From: CAYOWK01 sp964407665
Lineage (GTDB): Bacteria; Pseudomonadota; Alphaproteobacteria; Caulobacterales; Hyphomonadaceae
Direction of reading: 5' to 3'
Assembly: GCA_964407665.1 (NCBI GenBank)
Contig: CAYOWK010000076.1
Span: forward strand, 1-13,366
DNA: 13,366 nt
The position numbers and the translations under genes are program-made. The notes beneath the pieces are model-generated. The model saw only the letters and a list, made by a program, of their open reading frames with translations, was not told where the DNA came from and ran no database searches. This document shows, piece by piece, positions 6,088 to 13,281 of this stretch. Positions within the stretch are counted from its first letter, which is position 1. Each line of letters starts with the position of its first letter.

Positions 6088-6126
6088 CCTGAGTCCCCGG
6101 CCCATCCGGCCCCGCAAGGTCCTGTC

Positions 6127-6573
6127 ATGAGCCTGACCATCTACTGCCTCAACGGCCCAAATCTCAACCTTCTCGGCCAGCGCGAACCCCATATCTATGG
6201 GACCGCGACGCTTGATGACGTGTTCGCGCTCTGCCGCGAAACCTGCGGCGAACTGGGCGCGAGCCTCGAGTTCCGCCAGACGAACGAAGAAGGGCAGCTC
6301 GTCGACTGGATCCAGGAGGCCCGCCTGAACGCGCAGGCGCTGGTCCTCAACGCTGCAGCCTACACGCACACGTCAATCGCCATACATGACGCCTTGAAAG
6401 CCTTGACGATTCCCGCTGTCGAGGTTCACCTGAGCAACCCCGCCGCGCGCGAAGCCTTTCGGCACGTCAACTACGTTTCGCCTGCCGTGACGGGCACTGT
6501 TGCGGGTTTGGGCGCATTCGGATACCGCGTCGCCCTTCAGGCCGCCGCTCATCTGGCGACACAACGGAGATAA
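6127..6573 (+). CDS. aroQ: 3-dehydroquinate dehydratase, type II
   Basis: 148 residues, the normal size of the dodecameric type II enzyme, which converts 3-dehydroquinate to 3-dehydroshikimate in the shikimate pathway. The N-terminal LNGPNLNLLGQREPHIYG holds the active-site loop with R19 and the catalytic Tyr24. FRQTNEEGQLVDWIQEA follows, then NAAAYTHTSIAIHDAL and EVHLSNPAAREAFRH with the catalytic His and substrate-binding residues. The start matches the family N-terminus; the ribosome-binding site is weak (AAGG). It heads a plus-strand run with accB only 7 nt downstream, a known alphaproteobacterial arrangement. Confidence 0.97.
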   Translation: MSLTIYCLNGPNLNLLGQREPHIYGTATLDDVFALCRETCGELGASLEFRQTNEEGQLVDWIQEARLNAQALVLNAAAYTHTSIAIHDALKALTIPAVEVHLSNPAAREAFRHVNYVSPAVTGTVAGLGAFGYRVALQAAAHLATQRR

Positions 6574-6580
6574 CAGGACC

Positions 6581-7054
6581 ATGGTCGACAAGCCCGACAA
6601 GCCTGGCAAGTTCGACACCTCGCTGATCCGCGAGCTGGCGGCGATCCTTCGTGACGCCGACCTCGGCGAGATCGAGGTTGAGCAGGGCGACCTGCGTATC
6701 CGCGTGTGCAAGCCCGAAACCAACGTCATGGCCTACGCGCCGGCCCCTCAGGCTCAAGCGCCTGCGGCTGCGCCCGCCGCCGCCATTGCAGCTCCTCCTC
6801 CCGTTCCGGCAGCAAATCATCCGGGCCTTGTAAAGTCGCCCATGGTCGGCACCGTCTACCTCCAGGCTGAAACCGGCGCGGCGGTGTTCATCAACGTCGG
6901 CGATACGGTGAAGGCCGGTCAGACCCTGCTGCTGGTGGAGGCCATGAAGACCTTCAACCAGGTCGTCGCCCCCAAGGCCGGCAAGGTGATCGAGATCATC
7001 GTGACCAACGAGCAGCCGGTCGAGTACGGCGAACCTCTCGTCATCATCGAATAG
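6581..7054 (+). CDS. accB: Biotin carboxyl carrier protein of acetyl-CoA carboxylase (AccB)
   Basis: 157 residues. AccB carries the biotin that shuttles carboxyl groups between AccC and the AccA/AccD transferase in the first committed step of fatty-acid synthesis. The N-terminal helix region FDTSLIRELAAILRDADLGE is followed by EVEQGDLRIRV, an Ala/Pro/Gln-rich flexible linker at about 52-80, and the biotinyl domain. The biotin lysine is K123 in VEAMKTF, and the thumb region is TVYLQAETGAAV. The frame is open farther upstream, but the ATG at 6581 is preferred. It lies 7 nt after the aroQ stop, has GGAGA at its ribosome-binding position, and the protein then begins where AccB homologues do. Confidence 0.95.
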   Translation: MVDKPDKPGKFDTSLIRELAAILRDADLGEIEVEQGDLRIRVCKPETNVMAYAPAPQAQAPAAAPAAAIAAPPPVPAANHPGLVKSPMVGTVYLQAETGAAVFINVGDTVKAGQTLLLVEAMKTFNQVVAPKAGKVIEIIVTNEQPVEYGEPLVIIE

Positions 7055-7066
7055 GGCATGACCCCC

Positions 7067-8416
7067 ATGTTCGACAAAGTCCTGATCGCGAACCGGGGGG
7101 AAATCGCGCTTCGCATCCACCGCGCCTGCAAGGAGATGGGAATCTCCACGGTCGCGATCCATTCCGAGGCTGACCGCAACGCCATGCATGTCCGCCTCGC
7201 GGACGAGAGCGTCTGCGTGGGTCCGGCGCCTTCGGCGAAGTCCTACCTCAACATTCCCTCGATCATCGCCGCCGCCGAAATCACGGGCGCGCAGGCGATC
7301 CACCCCGGCTACGGCTTCCTGTCCGAGAACGCCAAGTTCGCCGACATCGTCGAGAAGCACGGCATCACCTTCATCGGCCCCAAGGCCGAGCACATCCGCA
7401 TGATGGGCGACAAGATCACCGCGAAAGAGGCGATCAAGTCGGCCGGCATCCCGGTCGTGCCCGGCTCGGATGGCGGCGTGGACACCATCGAAGACGCGCG
7501 GTCAGTCGCGAAGAAGATCGGCTACCCCGTTCTCGTGAAGGCCACAGCTGGAGGCGGCGGACGCGGCATGAAGGTCGCCCGCACGGCGGATGACATCGAC
7601 GAAGCCTGGTCGTCGGCCCGGACAGAGGCAAAGGCCGCCTTCGGCAATGACGGCGTCTATCTCGAGAAGTACCTTGAAAAGCCGCGTCACATCGAGGTGC
7701 AGGTCATCGCCGACAGCCATGGCAACGTGGTGCATCTGGGCGAACGCGACTGCTCGCTGCAGCGCCGCCACCAGAAGGTCTTCGAGGAGGCCCCCTCGCC
7801 TGTCATCGACAGCGCGACCCGCGCCGCCATCGGCAAAACGGTGTGCACCGCCATCAAGAAGCTCGGCTATCTCGGCGTCGGGACAATTGAGTTCCTGTAC
7901 GAGAATGGCGAGTTCTACTTTATCGAGATGAACACCCGCCTTCAGGTCGAGCATCCTGTCACCGAGATGATCACGCGCCTCGATCTGGTGCGCGAGCAGA
8001 TCCGCATCGCAGCGGGTCACAAGCTGCCGTTCACGCAGAAGGACATCCAGTTCATCGGGCATTCCATCGAGTGCCGGATCAACGCCGAGAACCCCGAGAC
8101 CTTCGTGCCATCGCCCGGCAAGATCACCGACTTCCATCAGCCCGGCGGATACGGCGTGCGGCTCGATTCGGCGGCCTACTCCGGCTACACGGTGCCCCCC
8201 TACTACGACAGCCTCATCGGCAAGCTGATCGTGTTCGGCCAGACCCGCAACGAGACGCTGATGCGTCTGAAGCGTGCGCTCGACGAGATGGTGGTCGGCG
8301 GCGTGGAGACAACGCTGCCGCTGCATCGCAGGCTTGTCCAGAACGCGGATGTCCTGAACGGCGACTACGACATCCACTGGCTGGAAAAGTTCCTCAAGGA
8401 CGAGAAAACGGACTAG
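7067..8416 (+). CDS. accC: Biotin carboxylase subunit of acetyl-CoA carboxylase (AccC)
   Basis: 449 residues, the same length as the E. coli enzyme. It is an ATP-grasp protein that carboxylates the biotin of AccB using ATP and bicarbonate. The N-terminal MFDKVLIANRGEIALRI is characteristic. K158 in KATAGGGGRGMK starts the glycine-rich ATP loop. H208 in RHIEVQV, ERDCSLQRRHQK, and E287 and R291 in EMNTRLQVEHPV supply the metal, bicarbonate and biotin site; each is one position below its E. coli counterpart. I chose the ATG at 7067 over the in-frame ATG at 7058 because AGGG at 7053-7056 is correctly spaced from 7067 and too close to 7058, and because of the length match. It is 12 nt from accB. 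Confidence 0.97.
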   Translation: MFDKVLIANRGEIALRIHRACKEMGISTVAIHSEADRNAMHVRLADESVCVGPAPSAKSYLNIPSIIAAAEITGAQAIHPGYGFLSENAKFADIVEKHGITFIGPKAEHIRMMGDKITAKEAIKSAGIPVVPGSDGGVDTIEDARSVAKKIGYPVLVKATAGGGGRGMKVARTADDIDEAWSSARTEAKAAFGNDGVYLEKYLEKPRHIEVQVIADSHGNVVHLGERDCSLQRRHQKVFEEAPSPVIDSATRAAIGKTVCTAIKKLGYLGVGTIEFLYENGEFYFIEMNTRLQVEHPVTEMITRLDLVREQIRIAAGHKLPFTQKDIQFIGHSIECRINAENPETFVPSPGKITDFHQPGGYGVRLDSAAYSGYTVPPYYDSLIGKLIVFGQTRNETLMRLKRALDEMVVGGVETTLPLHRRLVQNADVLNGDYDIHWLEKFLKDEKTD

Positions 8417-8429
8417 GCGGAGAGACGCC

Positions 8430-9092
8430 GTGAGCCGTGGCTTTGGCCCCAGCGAACTTCTCGACTGCTACCGCCGGGGGGTGTTCCCCATGGCGGACTC
8501 GGCCGACGACCCTCGCCTCTTCCTGGTCGATCCGGACCTGCGGGGCGTGCTGCCGCTGGACCGGTTTCATGTCTCCCGAAGCCTCCGGAAAGTGGTGCGC
8601 CAGGACCGGTTCGAGGTTCGAACGGATACGGCGTTCATGCGGGTAATCGATCTGTGCGCGGAGGCGGCTCCGGACCGGCCGAACACCTGGATCAACACGC
8701 CGATCGTCAACCTCTACGGCGCCCTCCACCGGATGGGGCATGCGCATAGCGTTGAGTGCTGGCTCGATGGCGAGCTGGTGGGCGGGCTGTATGGCGTGGC
8801 GGTGAGGTCAGCGTTCTTTGGCGAGAGCATGTTCAGCCGGGTGACGGATGCCTCGAAGGTGGCGCTGGTCCATCTGGTGGCGCTGCTGATCGAGGGCGGC
8901 TTTACGCTGCTGGATACGCAGTTCCTGACCGAGCATCTGGCCCATTTCGGGGTCGAGGAGGTCGAGCGGGAGGACTTCCACCTGTTGCTCAACGAAGCCC
9001 TGCAGATTGACGCTGCGTTTCCAGCGACCGGCGTTGCGCCCCTGTCGGGAGCAGCCGCGCTGGAGGCTATCAGCCGCCGCTGCAGGATATGA
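8430..9092 (+). CDS. aat: Leucyl/phenylalanyl-tRNA--protein transferase (Aat)
   Basis: 220 residues with a GTG start preceded by GGCGGAGAG 5 nt upstream. Aat transfers Leu or Phe from tRNA to proteins with N-terminal Arg or Lys, creating N-degrons for ClpS/ClpAP. Family landmarks are FGPSELLDCYRRGVFPMAD near the start, FLVDPDLRGVLPLDRFHVSR (41-60), TWINTPIV, HSVECWLDGELVGGLYGV, and FFGESMFSR followed by ASKVALVHLV, then FTLLDTQFLTEHL. Trp is usual where Leu stands before VDP, a minor change. It is 13 nt after accC and its last 23 bases overlap the convergent DUF2155 gene. Confidence 0.95.
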   Translation: MSRGFGPSELLDCYRRGVFPMADSADDPRLFLVDPDLRGVLPLDRFHVSRSLRKVVRQDRFEVRTDTAFMRVIDLCAEAAPDRPNTWINTPIVNLYGALHRMGHAHSVECWLDGELVGGLYGVAVRSAFFGESMFSRVTDASKVALVHLVALLIEGGFTLLDTQFLTEHLAHFGVEEVEREDFHLLLNEALQIDAAFPATGVAPLSGAAALEAISRRCRI

Positions 9093-9495
9093 CCCAGACG
9101 TCATAGGTCGGATATTCCAGCGCGTTCAGTCCGGGCGAGGACGCGAACATCCAGCCGGAGAAAACCCGGGCTTCGCCTTTTTCGTCTTTTTTGGCGTCGG
9201 AGACGCCGGAGAGGCCCCGGGTGGGGGGAGCGGAGGTGGTGATCTCGAGGAAGGCGGCCGACTCCGGGGCGTCCTCCGGGGGCGCCTGGTAACAGGCGCG
9301 GACCTTCACTTCGAGCGGACCGAACTTGACGGAGTCCCCGACCTGGGTGGTGACGTCCCGGGCGTTGCCTGTGATCTTGTCGAGCGTGCGCAGGACGACG
9401 GCCTTGCGCGGATCCAGCGCGGTGGCCGGGCTGGCCGCGACCACGAACGCCGTCGCCGCGGCGACCGCAACCAGCAGGGGGCGTAGGGAACGCAT
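9070..9495 (-). CDS. Exported DUF2155 domain protein
   Basis: 141 residues. The function of DUF2155 is not known. The N-terminus MRSLRPLLVAVAAATAFVVA with ATA at 24-26 is a cleavable signal peptide, so the mature protein is periplasmic. The domain body includes LDKITGNARDVTTQVGDSV, VKVRACYQAPPED and, at the end, VFSGWMFASSPGLNALEYP followed by YDVWVISC, which is the recognisable DUF2155 signature. C68 and C138 are the only cysteines and could form a periplasmic disulfide. It is the last gene of the NDUFA12-mlaD-DUF2155 run, 4 nt after mlaD with its ribosome-binding site inside the mlaD end. Its 3' end overlaps aat tail-to-tail. Confidence 0.9.
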   Translation of the reverse strand: MRSLRPLLVAVAAATAFVVAASPATALDPRKAVVLRTLDKITGNARDVTTQVGDSVKFGPLEVKVRACYQAPPEDAPESAAFLEITTSAPPTRGLSGVSDAKKDEKGEARVFSGWMFASSPGLNALEYPTYDVWVISCSGG

Positions 9496-9499
9496 GGGG

Positions 9500-10036
9500 C
9501 TACTCTTCCAGTGCGGGTTCGAGCGCAGGCTCGTCGCCTGACGCCGTGTCCTCGTCCTTGTCGCCGCCCATGGCGCCGCTGGCCACTTCCGACAGCACGG
9601 TCAGCAGATCGACCGTGCCCCGCGTATACTCGATGCGGCCGCCCGGCTGGAGATAGTCGAACGAGCCCCCCACCATAAGCCCAATGTAGGCGCCGCCAAG
9701 GAGACCGTCTGTCTTGATCTGGGCGGTTGTGTCGTCCGGCAGCAGGAATTCCTCGGACTTGCCGCCTGAAGCCATCGTGCGCGGCACCGACAGGGTGACC
9801 AGAGCCTGATAGGTCTTGGGATCTATGTTGATCGCCTGAACGACGCCGATCTTCTTGCCGGCCAGCCGGACATCGCTGCCGACGCTGATGCCGTCGACGC
9901 TGCTGAAAACGGCGTCCAACGTGTAGCTGTCACGGGGGGCCGCTTCGCTGCGCTGGCCCATCGAGATGAACAGGAAAAACCCTGCGACGGCGACGACTAT
10001 GAAGCCGACCAGGGTTTCGAACAGTGATTCACGCAT
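9500..10036 (-). CDS. mlaD: Outer-membrane lipid asymmetry protein MlaD (MCE domain)
   Basis: 178 residues, close to E. coli MlaD (183). MlaD is an inner-membrane-anchored periplasmic hexamer that passes phospholipids between the MlaFEDB ABC transporter and MlaC. It has one N-terminal transmembrane helix (LFETLVGFIVVAVAGFFLFI, about 5-24) and then an MCE domain from about 38 to 115: YTLDAVFSSVDGISVGSDV, RLAGKKIGVVQAINIDP, and DGLLGGAYIGLMVGG. The tail is acidic and probably disordered (GDKDEDTASGDEPALEPALEE). mlaE and mlaF are not nearby. The start overlaps the end of the NDUFA12 gene by 8 nt, implying coupled translation. The genes around it fit a known alphaproteobacterial cluster. Confidence 0.92.
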   Translation of the reverse strand: MRESLFETLVGFIVVAVAGFFLFISMGQRSEAAPRDSYTLDAVFSSVDGISVGSDVRLAGKKIGVVQAINIDPKTYQALVTLSVPRTMASGGKSEEFLLPDDTTAQIKTDGLLGGAYIGLMVGGSFDYLQPGGRIEYTRGTVDLLTVLSEVASGAMGGDKDEDTASGDEPALEPALEE

Positions 10037-10421
10037 CCGGATCCCACGCCTCGTAGTCGCCCGTGCTGGCGGCGCGGTCGCCTCCCCGGCTCAGGCTTCC
10101 CTGGGGCCGGTAGGCTTCTGCAGTGCCAGTCATGTTGGCCTTGTGTCCCAGTTCCCACGCCTTCGTGGGCAATGGAGATACCGTCGGCGGTTTGTCGAAA
10201 GTATGGTGGAGCCAGCCGTGCCAGTCAGCCGGCACCTTTGACGCTTCAGCATAGCCCTTGTAGAGCACGTACCGGCGTTTGCGGCCCTCGATGCTGGCCT
10301 TGCGCTCCTCGAAATAGCGATTGCCCTGCTCGTCCTTGCCAACCAGCGTGGCCCGCTTGCCGATGTCGAACATGGCGCCCAGCGTTGCGCCGTTCCACCA
10401 GGTGAAGATCTGAGCCAGCAT
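10029..10421 (-). CDS. NADH:ubiquinone oxidoreductase NDUFA12-family accessory subunit
   Basis: 130 residues. This is the bacterial counterpart of the mitochondrial complex I subunit NDUFA12 (B17.2), found in alphaproteobacterial complex I and lying at the peripheral arm. The sequence shows TWWNGATLGAMFDIGKRATLVG at the start (split here at GA/TL), then GNRYFEERK (33-41), RRYVLYKGYAEASKVPADWH (49-68) and GWLHHTFDKPP, the family core, followed by a Pro/Gly-rich tail. The start at 10421 has GGGAG at the right spacing and matches homologues. The frame stays open far upstream only because it runs antisense to the next gene, which is not meaningful. It is first of the NDUFA12-mlaD-DUF2155 run and well away from any nuo operon in this window. 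Confidence 0.93.
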   Translation of the reverse strand: MLAQIFTWWNGATLGAMFDIGKRATLVGKDEQGNRYFEERKASIEGRKRRYVLYKGYAEASKVPADWHGWLHHTFDKPPTVSPLPTKAWELGHKANMTGTAEAYRPQGSLSRGGDRAASTGDYEAWDPDA

Positions 10422-10437
10422 GTCTGCTCCCGAGTCT

Positions 10438-10524
10438 CGCCGGATACGCCGGCGCGGGGGATATATGGCGCCCTGGACCGCTGCGGTCCAGCGCGCCGAA
10501 CGCCGCGCGGATACGCCTGTATCC
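10438..10524. promoter_or_regulatory. Hairpin-rich divergent region between NDUFA12 and the NrdJ-like gene
   Basis: The 201-bp gap (10422-10622) carries three inverted repeats: cgccgg/ccggcg at 10438-10454; a strong 13-bp stem with one mismatch at 10467-10497 (ggcgc-c-ctggaccg, CTG loop, cggtccag-c-gcgcc); and ggatac/gtatcc at 10509-10524. The 10-mer CGGATACGCC occurs twice, at 10441-10450 and 10508-10517, once in the first hairpin and once in the third. These may be operator sites or a leader of one of the divergent genes. No confident -10/-35 pair was found. Confidence 0.35.
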
Positions 10525-10622
10525 GGGCGCAAAATCTGTGTGCAAGCCCCCGCGTTTACCACCAGTATGTGGCCGATTCGCCGGGGAGCGCCTAGTTTGG
10601 GGGCTGCGGCGCGGAGCAAGCA

Positions 10623-13019
10623 ATGACCGACAGCCAGAAGCCGGTAACCCGATCGAAGTCGGATGCACGCCGGTTGGCGAAGGTGCTGGAGACCGGTCAG
10701 GCCATCCTCGACGGGTCTGCGGATCTGGCCGGAAGCGCCCGCCTTGCCGCCAACCACTTTGCCGCGATCCGTACGCTTTGCTCCGAAAGCGAGGCCGGGG
10801 AGCGTCTGTGTGACGCCATCCGGTCTGGCCGGCTGACGCCAATCGCGCCCTTCTCGTCCATCGTGGAGACGGCGCCGGTCTCGATCCCCGCCAGCTCGCT
10901 TGCCTCTGTCCTCTCTGAAGCCGCCACTTCGGCAGCCGCACGCGCCGCAGCCGCGCAGGCCTTTGTGGCGATTGCCGACACCCTCGAGGCTCTCACCGTC
11001 GAGACGGACGAGCATGGCCGGCCCACGACGAATGCGCTGGTGGATGCTTTCCGCGCGGGAGCCGACCCCGATCTGGTCGAGATCGCCCTCTCCTCGCCCG
11101 GCGGACCGCGCGCAGCCGCCATCACGCTGCGCAGGCAGGCGGCCGCAAGCAGCGAGCCGGGCCGCCATGCCCTCGCGATTCCGGGCTGGTCCGGCGCCGA
11201 CCCCACCGAGATCGCGGCAGCCGTGGAAGCCGTCAGCCGCTCGCGTCTGTCGGTCGCAATCGGGGTTCAGGCTGAAACGCCGCCTGCCCTGGCGCCGACC
11301 GCCGCCGTCAACCTGGCCCACTACGCGCTGGGCGGCGAAGCTGACGTCGCCGTTCTCGCCAATGATATTGCCGCCCTCGTGGCCGCGACCGGTGAGATCG
11401 AGATCGTGCTGGCTGGTCTTTCGGCGGCCATCATGTCGTCCGGTCTGGCCTATGACAGCGACGGCGCCACCTCGCTGGCGGCCAGCCTTGTGATGGGCGC
11501 ATCGGTCGAGGGCGCACGGCTGTCCGTCGACCGTCCATCCGCCGCCGCCATCACGCGTCTTTCGGCGGAGAGCGCCAGCGTCGATCCGGTCGAGCACCTG
11601 CTGGCGCAGGAGGACGAGGACAGCCCACGCCTGCCGGAATGTGTTCAGGCCGCCCTGGCCGCTATCGCCACCGAGACCGAGGCGCAGGACGCCCAGCTGA
11701 GAATTCTTGGCGCCCGCAAGCTCGATCAGATCGACGGGCTTGAGCGCGCACGCCTCGAGGCCCGCGGCCTGACGAGCGATGCTTTGGACCGTATCGAGCA
11801 GGCGCTTGCGGACGGGCTCACCCTTCAGTCCGCATTCTCGCGCTGGGTCGTCGGGGATGCGGTCATCCGCGACCGGTTGCGGCTTTCGCCAGAGGCCTTC
11901 GACACGGATGGAGAAGCTCTGCTCCGGGCGCTGGGCATCTCCGCCAAGGAGATCGAGGATGCACGGGTGGCGGTTCAGGGGCGGCAGCGTCCGGTCTCCG
12001 ATCCACGATCGCCAATTGCAAAGGTGCTTGCACGGGCTGACGCCATCGCGCCTGAAGCCCGCGTGCGGCTCGCGCGTGCCATCGCGCCCCATCTCTCGCG
12101 TGCGCCGGTTCTCACGATTGGCTCGGCGCGTGATGACGCCCCGCGGACGACGGTGCACGCAACGGTTCGCGCCGCCATGTCGAATGGACTTGGACTGCGC
12201 ATCGAGCCTGGCCGCCCGGCGGTGGACGCCGAGCTTCGCGCCCGCATCGCCGAAGCGCGCCGGCGCGCCAAGGCGCCGGCCGGCATCGAGACGCAATCCA
12301 CGTCGTTCCGGCCTGCTCCCGCACCCCCTGTCCACCATCATGACGATGGCCCTGTCATCGCCGTCCGCCAGCGTCTGCCGGATCGCCGGAAAGGATACAT
12401 CCAGAAGGCGACGGTCGGCGGCCACAAGGTCTATCTGCACACCGGCGAGTTCGAGGATGGCGAGCTGGGCGAAATCTTCATCGACATGCACAAGGAAGGC
12501 GCCGCCTTCCGTTCGCTGATGAACAACTTCGCGATCGCTATCTCCATCGGGTTGCAATATGGCGTGCCGCTGGAAGAGTTCGTGGATGCGTTCGTGTTCA
12601 CGCGCTTCGAGCCAGCCGGCGAAGTCACGGGCAACGACTCGATCCGCAAGGCGACGTCGATCCTCGACTACATCTTCCGCGAGCTGGCCGTGTCGTATCT
12701 CGACCGCGAAGATCTGGCGGAAGTCGATCATGTCTCGGCTGACGGACTTGGGTCCGGCGACCGCGAAGGGATGGCGCCGCCCCGGCCTGAACAGCTGATC
12801 TCGCGCGGCTTCAGCCGCGGGATCATGCCGGACAACATCGTGCCCTTCCAGAAACGTGGACCGGCCGGCCGGGACGAGGCTGAAGGCGCGCCCGTGACGC
12901 CCCAGCGCAGCGCCGAGTATCTCGGCGACGCCTGCCCCACCTGCGGCCACTTCACACTTCGGCCCGATGACGGCGTGGCGATCTGCGACGCGTGCGGATC
13001 TGTGGTGCAGACGGCTTGA
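10623..13019 (+). CDS. NrdJ-derived, apparently non-catalytic protein with TSCPD domain and zinc ribbon
   Basis: 798 residues, intact. Residues about 582 to 700 closely match the C-terminal TSCPD region of B12-dependent class II ribonucleotide reductase (LPDRRKGYIQKATVGGHKVY, GEIFIDMHKEGAAFRSLMNN, AIAISIGLQYGVPLEEFVDA, SILDYIFRELAVSYLDRE). A C-terminal zinc ribbon follows: CPTC (771-774) and CDAC (788-791). Weaker NrdJ-like stretches run in the same order upstream: SSGLAYDS (272-279); ARGLTSDALDRIEQAL to VAVQG (about 380-453); and PEARVRLARAIAPHL onward (477-525). Where NrdJ has NPCxE and ACNLAS, this protein has GVQAE (214-218) and AAVNLAH, so the thiyl and one redox cysteine are absent. No APTGTI-like phosphate loop is seen. 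Alphaproteobacterial NrdJ is about 1,200 residues, so roughly a third is missing. Databases may label such proteins simply 'TSCPD domain-containing'. The role is unknown; regulator or partner of true NrdJ is inference. Confidence 0.8.
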   Translation: MTDSQKPVTRSKSDARRLAKVLETGQAILDGSADLAGSARLAANHFAAIRTLCSESEAGERLCDAIRSGRLTPIAPFSSIVETAPVSIPASSLASVLSEAATSAAARAAAAQAFVAIADTLEALTVETDEHGRPTTNALVDAFRAGADPDLVEIALSSPGGPRAAAITLRRQAAASSEPGRHALAIPGWSGADPTEIAAAVEAVSRSRLSVAIGVQAETPPALAPTAAVNLAHYALGGEADVAVLANDIAALVAATGEIEIVLAGLSAAIMSSGLAYDSDGATSLAASLVMGASVEGARLSVDRPSAAAITRLSAESASVDPVEHLLAQEDEDSPRLPECVQAALAAIATETEAQDAQLRILGARKLDQIDGLERARLEARGLTSDALDRIEQALADGLTLQSAFSRWVVGDAVIRDRLRLSPEAFDTDGEALLRALGISAKEIEDARVAVQGRQRPVSDPRSPIAKVLARADAIAPEARVRLARAIAPHLSRAPVLTIGSARDDAPRTTVHATVRAAMSNGLGLRIEPGRPAVDAELRARIAEARRRAKAPAGIETQSTSFRPAPAPPVHHHDDGPVIAVRQRLPDRRKGYIQKATVGGHKVYLHTGEFEDGELGEIFIDMHKEGAAFRSLMNNFAIAISIGLQYGVPLEEFVDAFVFTRFEPAGEVTGNDSIRKATSILDYIFRELAVSYLDREDLAEVDHVSADGLGSGDREGMAPPRPEQLISRGFSRGIMPDNIVPFQKRGPAGRDEAEGAPVTPQRSAEYLGDACPTCGHFTLRPDDGVAICDACGSVVQTA

Positions 13020-13161
13020 GGGTTGTTGGCGCAGCGGCTTTTTTTGCGGTGCTCGCGCATTGCTGTTTTGCCAAATGATCTCGCCCAAGGGGCTCAAACC
13101 CTCGACCCATCTTTTCCCGTTTGGTTGTGCCCGCTCTATCACCTGCGCCTCGAGGTCTGCA
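13020..13161. other. Non-coding 3' flank of the NrdJ-like gene
   Basis: No gene, tRNA or standard terminator is supported here. A run of seven T (13039-13045) lies 20 nt after the stop codon, but no stable stem directly precedes it, so termination there is only possible. On the minus strand a tRNA-like GGGTTTGAGCCC occurs, but no complete cloverleaf can be built. Confidence 0.4.
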
Positions 13162-13229
13162 GGCGGCGCAGCCGCCCGTCCCCCCGAGCGGGGGGGGCCG
13201 GGCGCGGCGCAAGCCGCGACCGAGGGGGG
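13162..13229. repeat. Cluster of GC palindromes, REP-like
   Basis: Three adjacent hairpins are seen: ggcggc-gca-gccgcc (13162-13176); cccccc-GAGC-gggggg (from 13180); and cgcggc-GCAA-gccgcg (13203-13218). A CGAGGGGGG arm ends at 13229 and can pair with the C-run at 13180-13185. The order CCCCCCGAG ... CGACCGAGGGGG recalls a common intergenic palindrome of alphaproteobacteria (from memory). The nearby homopolymers make exact run lengths unreliable. Confidence 0.45.
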
Positions 13230-13281
13230 CGCGGTATCTAGCCGCGCACTTGCGTCTGTGCGTGGGGCAATCACCGTGGGG

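Noticed and set aside
6048..6126. TPP riboswitch upstream of thiS
   Set aside because: The gap is only 79 bp and lacks the conserved CUGAGA and related TPP-binding segments.
6947..6949. AMKT instead of AMKM at the biotin lysine of AccB
   Set aside because: As I recall, this variant is normal in alphaproteobacterial AccB.
13080..13160. Minus-strand tRNA-like sequence (D-arm-like GCGCAGGTGATAGAGC and GGGTTTGAGCCC)
   Set aside because: The T-loop lacks the normal C, acceptor strands do not pair and no anticodon arm forms.
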